From NCBI GenBank assembly GCA_015680685.1, contig MNCI01016273.1:309433-373432 (forward strand): a stretch of 64,000 nt of DNA, read 5' to 3'. Numbering within the stretch: the stretch's first letter is position 1; every line of letters begins with the position of its first letter. This DNA comes from Gnetum montanum. Its lineage: Eukaryota > Streptophyta > Gnetopsida > Gnetales > Gnetaceae. Position numbers and translations under genes: made by a program. The notes beneath the pieces are model-generated. The model was given only the letters and a program-made list of their open reading frames with translations. It was not told the DNA's origin and searched no databases. Shown piece after piece: positions 22,336 to 36,371 of this stretch.

Positions 22336-24110
22336 AATTAAAACCTCATCTTCGAGTAAACAAAAAATATTATTGAGTTTCTTACAAAATTTGGAGAACT
22401 ATGAAACTAACTAACTGACTAACTCTAATAAATAAAACTTCTCTTGACTGAAATGTTGTATGGATTACAAAATTTATGTAATTTTCAAAGAATTGGGATA
22501 CTTAAACAAAAAATTGGCAAGTTCTTATTAGATGGATGGAGATAGAATGAAATCTTCACAACATGCTTGGAGGTGGAGGCTTCTATGACATGGAGAATCC
22601 TTCATAATGCCTTGGCACTACTAGAGGCCTAGGTTGTCTTACCACTTCTACCAAAAATTGAAAGGCATCCAAAAGGATCTTCATATTTTCTTTTTTACCT
22701 TATGGATTTTGAATAGTCTAGGCTACTTTGCTTAGATGTGTTGGTGTTGGAATATGCCATGAGAATAGTAGTATTGGAAACATCTCCTTTATATTGACTA
22801 ACTAGACTATGAATTGTTTACATTCAATGTCAAATATATGGATAAGGTTTTATAGCCCCTAATAGTTACTTAATTATCCTAGCTAAGTTGTTAACAATAG
22901 ATTGTTGATGAGTGAATTTTCTCTTGACAATTTCAAGGTTTGCATTGGCCACTTTTAACTTTTGTTTAGTCTCTTTATAAATTTTGAACTCTATCTTATA
23001 GAGGAGGTAAGAGTTGATCACCTACTACTCAAGTTCTATCATGGGCCTTTTTTCTATAAGTAGTACCAAGTTTGCACATTGGATTTTGGAAAGCTCCATG
23101 TTTTTTTTCATTTTCTTATCCTGCAACCCCTTCTAGTGGATCTCTACTTGGTTATGTGCATTTAGTCCATTAAAGATGGGCTTCCACACATAATCTCTTT
23201 GTTGGAGTTTCTAGAAAGCCTCATTCACCTCATCTTGGCTAAATTGATCTCATTCTCATTGATCTTCTTAAGCATTTCAACTTGGTTCTTATAGTGGTTT
23301 TTAACTTGTTCATATTTTAGGGCTTTGTTATTCAAGGTGGTAACCTCAATTATAATCTTTTGGTGAAGGGCCTAAATCTCTTCCATCAAGAGATTTCCTT
23401 TATTTATAGCTAACCTCCTCAAATTCAAGTTCATCTTGGCAAACTATTCCTACTGATGGTGAATGTACTCCACTACTTAATCTTTTATTACTTATCATTC
23501 CTCATGTGATGGTTATCATGGGTTAGCACTAGCTTTTCTTTGCAAACTTGATGGAGATCATAGTTAGTGGTGTTTTCCATTACTTCTAACATTTATGTGT
23601 CAAAGATCATCATTTCTTTAGCATTCTAAGCCTCTTAATATTATTGTTGAAGGTGTTTGAAAGCTTCATCTATGGTGAGTTCTTTCTTGAGAATGATAGG
23701 ATTAGATAATCAAGCTCTAAGTTTTACAACCTTAATGGCCAACCATTGATTGGTAGTAGTGGCCTCCTTAAGTTGCACATTCATGATTGGTAGCTTACCC
23801 CTTATTTCTAACAATTGTGATTAGATGGATGATATGTCTTCCAGAAGATCAAAGATCTTTGAAATCAATTGCATGGCTTCCACCTATCATTCCAACACTT
23901 CTTCATACTAGGCAGCACTCATTGTTTTACTCCCTACTCTTGTTGACACTCCCATAGTTGGACTATCCTTTTTCATCATTTTCTTTATCTCCACCAAGCT
24001 ATGAAGCTTCTTCATCTAAATGTGAATTCTCATCATCTCTTCATGTTAGAATATGACTAGGATTAGCATTCGTGTTTACCTTTACATTGATTTTATCTAA
24101 TCAAGCAACC
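22336..24110 (-). pseudogene. aORF coiled-coil region of element E
   Basis: The nucleotide sequence is clearly related to the aORF C-terminal half at 54160-55620 and, more distantly, to 700-1750. Shared landmarks are GGAGGTGGAGGCT near the 3' end and the EEVL...IFDLLEDI segment (about 23830-23930), which matches HEDVLDRLL...LFDIPQDV in element A. Stops are frequent. The middle transposon-protein-like domain is absent: the sequence changes near 23950-24110 into a different leader. It is therefore a truncated or chimeric copy. Confidence 0.65.
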
Positions 24111-24254
24111 ATTAATTGGAAGGTAGACTTCATGTTTTCAATGTCTCTATTCATGGCTTAAACCTATTTCTTTCTAGGTGCCATCTACACTTGACAAAAT
24201 ATGCAATGGAGTGCAAACAATAAGCAATCTACAACTTTGATACCAATTTAATTT
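24111..24254 (-). other. tRNA-Met type primer site and start of a second gag-like ORF
   Basis: On the minus strand TTGGTATCAAAGTTGTAG (about 24232-24249) resembles the TGGTATCAGAGC primer site. About 50 nt later an ATG at 24182 opens MAPRKK, a stop, then MNRDIENMKSTFQLMVA. This is the usual look of a gypsy gag N-terminus. It then runs into aORF coiled-coil sequence, so the internal region appears fused from two elements. Confidence 0.5.
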
Positions 24255-26500
24255 AGATTTAGTGTTTCAAAGGTGATTTTAATAGTAGAGGGAACTTGCT
24301 TTATTTGTTTTTAAAACAAAACTAAAATCGATTCTAAAAGCCATGTTAGAAGCCATTAAAAGGCATAGAGCAGTCATTTGTGTCTTTGCCACATTAGCTA
24401 TAGAAAATGGAATATTAAAAAAATAATTATTCGTAGAACCAAAATTTAGTTCTATAAGTAAGCTTAAAATAGTTCTATGAGCCAAAACAGCCTTTATATG
24501 GTGTAGCCTTGTAAAATCAACCAAAAAGTGGTTCTACAAGGAAGACACATCATCATTTAAAGATAGAGTGCATAGCTCATAAAATAAAATAAAAATGATT
24601 CTACAAGTAAGCTCAAAATTGATTCTACCACCTTAGCACTTAAGATAAAGTGAAAAGTGCTAATGATTTTGTAAAATCAAATTTTTTCTCTACAAACAAA
24701 CTCATATCTAGTTATAGTAAGTCAACATTTGATGTAGAGGCATTAAGATAAGAAAAAGTATCATGGTTCTATGAGCAAGCTTCAAAATAATTCTACAAGC
24801 CATGTTAGTTTTTGTATGGTAAAAGATCATAGAATCAAAATTAGTTTAAGGAAACCTAAAAATAGCTCTACAAGCTAGGTTACCATCATGAAGTACATTT
24901 TATAAGAGAAAAGAAAGAAGCTTAGTTTGTAGAACCAAAATTCAATTCTATAAACAAGCTTATTTTTTGTTCTACTACATTAGCTTTGAAAAACTCAATG
25001 AGCTTGTAGAACCAAAAATTGATTCTACAAAGAGGTTCTAGAGAGACTCTACCACATCAAAAATAGCAAATAATAGGTTCATATAACCAAATTTTGGTTT
25101 TATGAAAAATAGCTAAAATGATTTTACAAGACATATGAGAACTAAGAAGAGCTTTATATTGGGCCTATAAAAGATTACGAACACAATTTTGCACATGCTT
25201 ATTATACTTTTTAATCTATATCACCATGTTAAGAATTAGATGAATGAAGATTAATGAGCCAAGGAATATAATGTAACTCATATAACTAAAAACCTATTTA
25301 TGATAGCACTCGAAAAATGATTCTACAATTTTAGCTTTCAAAGAGAGTAGGTTTGTTTTTTCCTACAAATGAGCTCTAAAATGATTCTACAAACCATGTT
25401 AACTTAGTGGAGTGTGATATGTAGATCCAAAATTTAGTTCTATGAATAAGTTTAAAAATGGTTCTACTAGCCTTGTTTATGATGGAAGTAAGAAGCTCAA
25501 ACATGGAACTTATTAAGACTTATTCTGCACATGGATAAACTTAGTTATAATCTAGTTTAGATAAGCTTAGTGTAAAAATATTTTTGAGGATTTAAAAAGA
25601 ACTCAAAAGGCATGTAAGCTCAAGATAGAAGGAGAGCTTGTAGAACCAAAAAGTAGTTCCATCAATCAGTTCTACAAGCTACCTACAACGCTATTCTACC
25701 ATGTTAAATCAAACTTAAAGGAAGAAGCTCATGGAACTGAAAAGTTGTTCTATGAGCTCTCTTGAGATACAAAAAGAGCTCTAATTTAGAAATTTAAATA
25801 TGGAACTTTTTGAATACATACTTGTGCTTAATCCCAATTTAGCTCAGTAGGTCACAAATAAGAAAAATGAGAATTAAGAGATATTGAAGCCTAATTAAGA
25901 GTCACATCAATAGAAGTTCTATAGAATCAAAAAGTAGTCAAATTTCATACTCTAAAAAATTAAGTATTTTTAGAAGAAAGAGATTGGTCTCATGTAGCTA
26001 TTTGATTTTCAATTTCCATGTCAACATTAGTAGAATGAAAAGATTAAAAGAGATTGATAGTAGAACCAAAAAGAAATTCCATGAAGTGCTAGATTAATCA
26101 CTTTAAATAATGAATTAAGAGCTAAATTAACAAAATGTGAGCTAATAATTTTTTACTGACCCTACACTTATTAAATAGTGATTATAGAGTAGCTAAACAA
26201 AATAAAGATTTATGACATGTTGAGAGCAATTCAAACATCTTGTCCCCAAGCAACCAAATTAAAAAGGAAGCTTCAACTATTAATGGACAAGCCTATTCAG
26301 GATTTTGAAGCATAGAGCCATTAGCAATTAGAGAGATACGCATTAAAGCAAATCACGAGCTATCATTCAAACACTAAGAAGAGCTTCCTAAAGTTCTTTG
26401 AGTTCTAGCCCAAAATGTCTCATAAAGAGAAGGAAGAAGCACATCAAAAGCTTCAAGAAATTGATACATTTAGCTTCCTTGATTATTAGCAACATTTCAA
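24255..26500 (-). repeat. Probable LTR with palindromic repeat array
   Basis: This lies on the LTR side of the primer site at 24232-24249. A minus-strand TATA-like box CCATATAAAGG lies near 24493-24503. From about 24430 to 26100 the sequence is built from many degenerate copies of a palindrome of the form CTTGTAGAACCAAAA...TTGGTTCTACAAG, separated by AAGCTCAAAATGG-like linkers. No partner LTR was found, so the right boundary is approximate. Confidence 0.45.
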
Positions 26501-26529
26501 AATAAACATATACTAGCTTTGGCAATGGA

Positions 26530-29110
26530 TTAATGTTGGGCACTTAGAGTTAGATGTTGAAGGGGGAAATTTATTTAGCTTTGATGGGGATCATGCTTTG
26601 ATAAGAAAAATGGAACTCCAAGCTACAAAAATAATGGAAGACTAGTAGGAAATCTATTAGAAGATAGGCCTTCACAAGATTGGTTTTAGGCCTAGGGAAA
26701 ATATTATAAGGGACATCATGAACTAACAGATAGCCAAAGCTGTTTATAAGAAGGATAGGCTTTATATTAAGGGAAATATGAATTTCTACATTGACATTAG
26801 CATTAAAAAGGTGTATGAGCTCTATGGTTTCATATAACCCAACATAATAGAAGTAGAAGCTAATTAGTACAATGAGGAGGTGCTTAACAACACTTTTCGG
26901 ACTCATCCAAAAATGGGCAAAGTTTTTAAGCTCTTACTAAAAAATCTTGTAAAAGCTTAGGGATATTACAATACAATTCTTAAAGCTAAAAAGTTTAAAT
27001 TTCCTCACAAAGTTTATATTTTACCTTTGAATTTTTGTTCATTATGTGAAACAAATCTAATTTTTTATTACCATGTTTAGGCTTGGGTATCCATAAAAAA
27101 TAATAAAAATTTCTTCCCTACACAACATATGAATTATGTATTACAAAGTAACTTAGCAAAGATTCAGCAACAAGGAGTTCAATTAAATTTAAACTTATTC
27201 CTAAGGTATTGTTTATTAAGTAAGATTTCTGAGCCTGATAGGACAACCTCAATTTTCATGAGTTATGCATCATAGTGTATGGCTTAACCTAGGGATCCCT
27301 ATTATGATTTTTTCCCAATCATATATCATAAGATCTATTTGGATGAAAAAGCCCTAGACTTTTCGATAAAAAGCCCTAGATTTTTTTAAGTTCACTTTAG
27401 GATCCTTCTCATCACAGATAAACCTATAGCTTGTCAATGAAATAAGAAGCAAGTGTCATAAAGCTATTTTTTTGCATGTTAGTTATACTCAAATTTTGAT
27501 AGTAGGGTTTGAGGGATAGGCTTTTAAGCTTCCAAGGTTTGTAGCTCTATATCTAGCAACATTAGAAATGGGAAAATAGAGCTCATTAAATCATGATTAC
27601 AAGCATGAGGATGTCTTTTCTTTGAAATTCAACTTCTAGGAATATAATAATATAGGACATCTAAAAGGAATGACCAAGAGATATAACAAGCAATGTGATT
27701 TTTCTTTAGCTCTAAAGTGAATTTATTCAGCCACCAAGACATGGAAGGTTCATCAACATGATGAAATGTATGTGATATATCATATAACTATAGATAATGA
27801 GGTTAACCAAGCCAAGAATGAAGCACTAGAACAGTTGAAAAGAAGCTTTTCTATGAAGCTCTTGGCCTCTACTTGTGATCAACTAATCATATAAGCATGT
27901 GAATGGATCGAAAGCATAGGTCATCTTTGGCTAGAGATTTTTCTAATTAATTCTTAACTCTAATAGAGGAGAATTGTTTGTTATGAAGGCTACAAGATCC
28001 AAAAGAAGCCATGCCCAATGGAATATTCCCACCAAACAAAGTTGAATATGAAAGGGTAAAGGTAGCTAAAAAAATAAGGGTTAAAAAAATAAAAACTAAT
28101 AAGGAAAAACAACAACAAGAGCTTTTGAACTAGTAATAGCAACAACACAAGCTACTAGAGTAACAAAGACTATAAGAACTATAGTCCCAACAATGGATGG
28201 AAGGGGAGAGCTCATCATTGACTCTAACAACTTTAGATTTTCCATTAGGCTACTTAATGAAAGGAGAAGCTTAGTCTTTCAAAGTTAAGAAAAAGGAAGG
28301 AAGAATCATCTTTATCTAGAAGTTCCAAACAAAGCTAGAAAATGAAGCAAGTGTCATGTTTCCTTATAAGGAAGATGACTGTCAAACTAAAGGTCAAAAT
28401 TTAGTGATGTCTCATCAAGATATGTCTTACACTATAGCAATTTTAATCAAAGATATGGGATAAGTGGCTAATAATCAATTATCCAAGCTCAAAGAATCCT
28501 TGATGCAAAATGGGCAAGAAAAAGTTAGATTAAAATAAAATTAAAGAGCTTCAAAGATTAAAATAAACAACATAAGACTATGATCATTATTTAATAATTG
28601 CTTCTTGAAAATAAAAATTATATTATGATACAATTAGAAGAGAAGTTAGCTATTGTGAGATTTGAGCTAAAATAGGCCAAAAAGGATAAAGCTCCAAATT
28701 ATTTTTACCTATTGCAAATGAATTTCCAAAAATTAATTATTGAAATCAATTACAGTAAGGAATTGATTTAGGAGACCAAAGCTGAGATTGAAGAAGTAAA
28801 GAAAAATCAAGTTATTTTTGTTCAAATAGAACAAAGAGCTCAAGAATTAGTTAGAATAGCCAAGGAAAAAAGAGAGGTATTTCCTCAATATAAAAGAGAA
28901 TTTTTGGATAACATGATGATGGTGGTTGCAAGAATAATGGCAAAGGCTACTCAAATAAAGATGGAGCTAAAACAAACTTGTTCACATACAAAAGCTACAT
29001 TAATTAAACTAACTAATTCATTAACCGAACTAAGTGCCAATGAGATGGAAGCTAAAGATATTATTAAGAGACTTGACAACATCAAGCAAACTACATTGAC
29101 TTAAGCTATC
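26530..29110 (+). pseudogene. Decayed plus-strand ORF of an unidentified retroelement
   Basis: One plus-strand protein can be followed for about 2.5 kb through scattered stops. Early parts read FDGDHALIRKMELQATKIME, AVYKKDRLYIKGNMNFYIDI and THPKMGKVFKLLLKNLVKA. The middle (27100-27400) reads QLNLNLFLRYCLLSKISEPD. A Gln-rich tract lies near 28100-28190, and the end is an intact helical stretch (28780-29104, MAKATQIKMELKQTCSHTKA) closed by TAA. The layout (globular part, Gln-rich linker, coiled coil) recalls the aORFs elsewhere in the window, but I see no residue-level match, so I do not name it. Confidence 0.45.
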
Positions 29111-30334
29111 AAAGTTATATTCAAATATGGGAAGTTAGCTTAGTAATTACTAATAGAAGGGCTTTAGATCCAAAAGGTAAAGAAATATTATTAGGAAGTT
29201 GAACAACTATCCAATGACTTGCAACTATATGAGGAAAATGTGAAATTGATTAAACCATACTTTTGCAATTGTTGTAATTGCCAAAAGCTACTATATATAA
29301 AATTTTGAGTAAAACTATAAGAGACATCTAGGAAAAAGAGTACACATTTCTTGAAAAAAGCTTGTAAAGAATATTTCTATAATGGCATTCTAAATAGGAT
29401 TAGCTTATCTCTTTTGGTTTTTTCTTAATTTGTATTAAAATTAGACAACTTTTATTACATATTTAGCTTAATTATGCATTGCTACATTTAAGTGAGCGAT
29501 AGGTTTTGGAATAAGTTATTTTCTCTAAAAGCTAAGTGTTAGCTTATTTTTTTCATTTGGTTGAATGACATAGCTTAATGTCAATTTTGAATCAATTTAA
29601 AATAGAATTGATGTCATCTTTTATGCAATTTTCAGCTTTACAAATAATTTTTCAATCTCAGATTCTTACTTTATTTAGCAAAACTTTTGTGATTCATCTT
29701 CAGCAAGTTTAGTAGCAAATACCTCAAAATTAAAGAATGACATATTCTATAAAACTTCTTTGTTTATTGTAATAGCTATGTAGAACTTGAAGTTGAGTAG
29801 AAAGCTTTTATTTTTCATCATTACATTGAGAGATAACTAAAAGAGATAGCCATTATTTATATACAAGACAACATTTTTTTGAAGTGTTTTGTTGTTAATA
29901 CAAATTTGGCCATAGTTAATTCATTGATATTAGCAAAATCTATTTGAAGGTATCCTTTCCTTAGTTTCACCAAAGACTAGCAACCACCTAAAACAAATTA
30001 TCTAACTGGTTTAAGATCAAGGTTGTGATCTTGCTGCAACAATTACCAACAATTATTTTTAATGTGTACCACCATTTTACTCATCATAATTATAAATAAA
30101 ATAATTTTTTATATTATTTAAACATGTGTTACCCAATCCTCCCCTACCAACCAATGATGCATGCATGTAGTGACAACCTTGGATTAATGAACTCCAAGGA
30201 AACATTTTATGGTTTTTCTTCCTTATCTTAATTAGGCATGTGAGGCACCTTGCAAAGTATTGGTGGATGTTAACCCTCCAAAATTTTGTCAAATGTTCAT
30301 CCTCAAAATGGGAAAAAAAAAACTAAAAGTGACA
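29111..30334. other. Unassigned DNA
   Basis: AT-rich, with no readable protein or clear repeat. It may be the 3' part of the retroelement carrying the preceding ORF. Confidence 0.5.
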
Positions 30335-30339
30335 TGTCC

Positions 30340-30919
30340 TGTAACAACATTGCCCCGACGTTGTCTAACACCCCAAGAAATTCACTAAGATCCAATGGAT
30401 CTAGGGCGGAAGACCTAGGGAATATGCCTCTAACAAGCAAGAAACCTAAGAGATAGTACAAGTAGCAACACAGCTTCTTAATATATGTATAGGAATGCAC
30501 CTCAAGAAGGATAACTAACTCCAAATGAGGACCTTGCAAACAAGCACACAACCAACCCTGTAGATAACATTGGTGGAAGGGGAAATGATGCATCTACAAG
30601 GGGTGGTGCCTCACCCCCAAAACCCTCATGATCTGGTACAAGGTGTCACTTGACACCACACTAGAACTATCCAATCCTGGTTTCCTACATATCTATGACC
30701 ACTATAGAATTAGGGCCATGTAGTTCTCCATGTGAGGGTAGTATGAAGAGAACTTAGAAAGAGTTGCAATAGGAGGGTGTCTTGCTACTACTTGGTACCG
30801 CCAAGCCAGGATGGGGTTTCTAACACTTGAGAGACATCCAAGGGTGTCTCAAAGTGTTCCATGGCCCCCAAACCATGGGGAGAGTCCAAGAGAATGACAA
30901 CCCTAAGACATCTCTCACA
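30340..30919 (-). repeat. 3' LTR of element C
   Basis: Aligns end to end with 36372-36952. It contains the inverted pair CCATGG...CCATGG with GGCCCCCAAA between the two (about 30861-30881). No clear TATA box was seen. Confidence 0.92.
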
Positions 30920-30932
30920 ATCCTCCCCCAGA
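30920..30932 (-). other. Polypurine tract of element C
   Basis: The minus strand reads TCTGGGGGAGGAT directly before the LTR start TGTGAGAGATG. Confidence 0.75.
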
Positions 30933-33900
30933 CAAAAGAAGCGATGTCCTCAGAGTAGAGCCTAGGATGACTTCGAGAGTACACTTCAAGTATGGGTTTG
31001 GAACTCTATCAACTCCAAGGAATTTGTCAACTCAACTCAGGCCAAGCTTGAAGGAAGGTACCAACCTCAACACTTGATATGTCCTTCCATTCAATGCTTT
31101 GCATGAAACACAAAGGGCACTTGGTGGAATCCCAAAGACTTTCCCAACTCTGTGACAAGTGGTAGTAGTCCAACCCAAAGGGCCAACATCTCTAAGATGT
31201 CCCCTAGATCCATCCCTTCTTAGGTCTAGAGGCTTATTTTGTTGTGTAGACCCATACCTATGCAAGAAGACATCTCTTCTTCCACAAGTTCTGTTGAGTT
31301 CCTTTGTGAATGGAATTTCAGCACCCATCAATTTTCTTGATTTTTTTATCATCAATTTTGAGGACTCACAAGGGCCACTACCCATTGTGATGGACTTGGG
31401 AACATAAAATCAAGAGGGAGAACATGCTCCAAAATAGCCACGTCTCTACAAGCAACTCACGCTTGCCAAAACTCCACATTTTGCTACTCACATCTAGACC
31501 CTTGGGGTCTCACTAGTGTAACCATCTAAGCATAGAGTCTGCATGTTTGCATCATGCACATTTTTTTCATCATGTCTATTTAGGCTAGTATGTAGGGAGT
31601 TGATCATGTTCTCCCTTCAAAATAAGGTACAAGGGTAGATATTTTGAGTTTGACATTGCCATCTATAGACACACCAAAATCACATTCCTCATTTCACCAT
31701 CCAACACTATTCTATTTTCACAACAAGAGAGAAGATCTGAAATTTGCTTGGAAAACTTCTCTAAGAGGCTATCATAACATGTCAACCTAATCTATCATCA
31801 ACCTCCTTTGAGATTTTCCAACATCGAGAATGCTTACTTGAATGCTAGAACACATGGGGGATATGTTGGGTAGCCAACCTCAAGACAATTCTTCATACAC
31901 ACATCTCATGAACCACTACCACATCATCAATCATAATCATAATGCCTTGCTCATGGGAAAGGATCAATTGCATTTGTAGCTTACAAGCTATCCTTCCCAC
32001 TCCAAGATATGGAATAAGCACCATTTTCTAAACACTTGGTCTAGGAAAGCATGTAGAGTTACCTTCGAGGGTAAACACAGTCATGAATTCTCCAAGGAAC
32101 ATCTAGGTTTCTAGAATCTAAATTTTTCTACCATATCAAGAACAACTGCAACTCCTGATTAACACCTTTCATTAGATTTTTGAACTCAAAGGAAGGATCT
32201 TCTTTGGGAGGTTTCTTCCATAGGCAAGTACAATAGCTCAGTTGCACCTTACCCATGATGCATGCCCAAGTAGTCCACATAGCCAATAGAACCATATCAT
32301 CAAACTATTACCAACTAAGGGAAGACATGGATTTACAAGTCTAAGCCATATTTGATTCCACCTTAAGAATAACTCAAGAAGTAAAAGAGTTCATCCCTTA
32401 AAAATTTTTACCAATAGGAATTTCTGTTTCATCCTAGAAGATTTGTGTTTTTGTTTCATGAATCCTAGACTAACCCATTTACAATCATTATGGTGCACAA
32501 GGCCACACCATTGCCTATTACCATTCAACCCAAACAACAAATGGAAATCAACAAGAACATTTTCCCCATAGGATAACTATGTCCTCAAGATAGTTTTACA
32601 AAGAATGGGCTTCATCAACATCAACAAACAACTCAAAATAATACACGACTCGTCCCTGTAGGGTTTACAATAAGGATGGTCTCCCAAAGAACCCCAACAA
32701 GGAAGTCTCTCTAGAGCCCTAAAAGCTGAGGGAGAGTACACAAGATTACCCCTTGCTTACAAGAGAGGAGATATAGACAGTTAGACTACATCAACAACAT
32801 GGCCTCACAAGGGAGGTTTTATGAATTCCACTAGGGTAACAAAATTCTGTCTCTAAAAATAAGACCCAAGATTTCATGAACATGGGACCACTGCTAGGAA
32901 TAAGTCCCAAACATCAATTACTTCTAGATCCCATCTAGGGAACACCTATCTCAATACAACCTAAATTATTATGTTAGGAACTGAAGAGGGCATCCATCAG
33001 AATGGAGAATGAACCCTCATAGGATTAGAGAATCACCAAATAATATAGTACTCAATCCTACTATCCCACCAAAGAGGTTATAACACTAACATGAATTAAC
33101 AATACACTAGAGAAATGGGACAATACATTAGGGAGAGATGGTGTGATACATCAGTGTACATAAGGAATAGAGTACATGAAGGAGATTCAGAAAGATATCA
33201 TAGCCTACTAGGCACAATGAATCCCACATCATGAAATCACATCATAGTCCACAAAAGCACCAATAAGTCCCAAGCCATGAGAGTGCATCATAGCCATTAG
33301 AAAAACCATGAGCAACTAGTCACAAGAACACACCAACATCCACAAAGCATTAGAAGCCCCCAATCATGAGAGTATATCCTCAAGTTTTTTTGAGCACATC
33401 CAAGTCCACCAAGCAAGGCCACCAAGAGAAGTCACAATTTATGTAATTGTAACATCATTTATTCAAGGGTGGACCACCATCCCAACATTTGCAAAATTTC
33501 TCCACCATCACATCTAACCATGGAAGAGAGAGTCTAAGTGTCAATACCTAAAACTCAACTCTACTCCACAGCTAGACATAGCAGCATCACCTTCATTTGA
33601 ATTTTAGTCTACTATTGAAATTCACATGGTCACCATAAACCACTTTCTATCAAGATCAAGCACATCAAATCAAGTTTTTTGTATTTCAGGCTACATACCA
33701 CCATTGATCACCTATGGATAAGATTTCTGTCAATTTAGGAATCCAAGAGGAAGTATTCCCAAGAATTTTCCTATCTCAAGAGCATTCACCAAAGGACACA
33801 CCATCATGGCATCCCAATATCACCAAGAATACAAGGCATCAGTTCAAGAGCACCTTAGGCAAGGACATGCCCTAGCCTTCTTGTTACAACACCATATTTC

Positions 33901-36353
33901 AACAAGAATTTTCCCATGGGGTTTTTAATAGAATTACACATCAAGGCACAAAGGCTACTTACAACATATTGGAAAGGCACTTCAAGAACAAGCACTAGGA
34001 AAACACCATACATCAAGCTTAACCTTGTCACAAGGTGTGGTATAGGCCTACAACAAGGAGACAATTGACTCACATAGGGCAATAACATCTAGCACTTTTA
34101 TGTGCATAAACTATCAAAACCAAGAATTTCACACAGATACATTTCACACTTTCGAGGATAGGAATACATTTAGTGAGCACTATACATGTTATTCAGGAAT
34201 GCTTCGGGAATGCTACCTAGGCCTAGAAGGCTATAGGACGAACTACCCAAGCCCATCCTAAGCTGAAGGTTTAGGTCACTAGGAGCACACAAAGGCTACA
34301 CCATGCTGTTTTGAGAAAAAAATGTCTTTTTTGTAGAATGAAAATGATCATTTTTCACATTGCATCCACTACACAAATATCTCTACACATACACGTACAA
34401 CCATCACATTAAACTCACTACACAACTACCATTGAACAAAAATTATTTAGGATGCCAACGCAATGATCGAATAGTGGGATATGCCAACTGAGTATCCACC
34501 ACTTACCATGGTGGGACCTCAAGGCATTGGCCACTCTTGGGCCATCAGTATCTGGCATGGCCAAGGATATCATTTTATGCCATTTGCTAACCCAATATCT
34601 ATAGGGTCTAGGATGGATCATCATCCTCTATTAGTGCTCGCATAGCATAGAGAGATAAACAAATCATGATGTATCTGTTGTCTCATCAAAACCAAGGTAC
34701 TAATAAATCTGCAACCCAATTTTGGGATTCTGAGACCAAATAATCAATTCATGGAGGCCTCAAGAGCACACATCTTCCCCATAGACACAGTGCTCATAGA
34801 ATCAATTGAGGTCACCACTGACTAGATCTTTGTACCTATGCTGCCTACAAAGACTGAGACAAAAGCTTAGAAATAGAAAAGTTAGCAAGAACATGATCAA
34901 TACATCAGCCTCATATACAACCATCAACCATGATCATATGACAGAGAAATATCACTCTTGCAACATCATAACGAGCAAGACCTTAGTAATGTGCATAGAG
35001 ATCAATCATGCAAAATATTGATGGGTCAATTAGATACACTCACAAAAAATAATTCATCATGAGGCACACCCAGAGAGAGCTAAAACACTCTCAAAATTTT
35101 AAGATTCACATGCAACAAACATTCATAGCCACTAACATTGGTTCCAATCACGATCAAAATCTCAACACATTCATAAGAGGCATGGGCAATAAAGAATCAT
35201 TATCTCAACTCAGAAATAAGGTGGAAGACCAATTTCTGGTCCACAATAGGTCTCCATAAAACCAATTCTCACTATGATGAGCAGCATCAAGGAGGATGTG
35301 TCCACAAGAAAGACTCTCATCAAAGGAGGTCAAGTCTCAGCAAGAACCAACAATAGGATGACCCACACTAGAAGGTATCCAAATCAAAGTGTTCAAAGAA
35401 ATGTCACCAATCAAAGGAGTGATGCAACAAATCCAAGGGCAACACAACGAGCTCAAACAAGGAAGCACAACTCATGAAAGGTCTAAAACAAGGGCAATCA
35501 TGCCTGAAGCATAAGAGGTTGTCAAAAAAAGATAATAAACATTTGGCTTTGCGATAGCATAAATAGCCTCAAAGTGCATCCTCAACAATCCCAACAATAA
35601 ATCATCACACCACATGGACATAAGCCTTGCATTACGAACGATAGACATAATGAAGGTAACAGGCATGCATAATTCAAAAATGCAACCAAGAAGACATGCA
35701 TACATAACTAGAAAAACATACAATTGCAAACACAAATGTACAAAGTCTACTAGCAATGGTCTTAATCCACCCAGAATAAGGCTTACTAAAGCACATGTTC
35801 AAAGGCCTTCCGTTCTAAGGTTCCTGGGAGCCAACATATCTCAATTTGTAATTCCCATACTCACTATATCTAGGGTGAGGTGGAGTGGAAGGATATCACA
35901 TCCTGCACAATTCAATCAATGCCATCTCGATACATGTCATTTGGATGGAAACCAAAGTGGAGACTAGGTCTAATTCATCCCAAATGAATCATTTGAGACT
36001 AGAGATGAGAGATCCTCGAGAAAGAAGAATTTTTGAGTTGCCAAAAGGACTCTCCTCTACCATATCAAATAAAACCAAAACTAGTTCAATCACAAGTAAA
36101 TAGGTGAAGAACAATACCACAACATAATTGTATACATTGTTGAGGAGGAGAACAACATACATTAGTTGCTCACAATGTAACATCGGCCCCCTTATGAAGA
36201 GTATAACAATCTTACTATAAGGAAACTCTTCATAGAATACATAAGGATATGATCCTAGATCACCCAGATATCAATCCAAAGGGACCATTAATAGAACAAC
36301 CTCAATGGTGTAACACAACCAAAGGGAACATGCATATTGCAACATGATTCCAA
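30933..36353 (-). other. Interior of element C, unrecognised
   Basis: The expected gag-pol interior of about 5.4 kb. The longest open stretches are 94-119 codons and do not show gag, protease, reverse transcriptase, RNase H or integrase motifs to my eye. Because the LTRs are well preserved, the interior may derive from non-retroviral filler rather than from decayed pol. A translated search of both strands against plant gypsy and copia pol would decide. Confidence 0.45.
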
Positions 36354-36369
36354 AAATTCTTTAATACCA
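36354..36369 (-). other. Primer binding site of element C
   Basis: The minus strand reads TGGTATTAAAGAATTT two bases inside the 5' LTR. It is a degraded form of the initiator-Met site TGGTATCAGAGC. Confidence 0.65.
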
Positions 36370-36371
36370 TA

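Noticed and set aside
31032-31407. Overlapping sense and antisense frames of 82 and 117 codons inside element C
   Set aside because: No recognisable motif in either, and the overlap argues for chance. They are kept only as part of the unrecognised interior.
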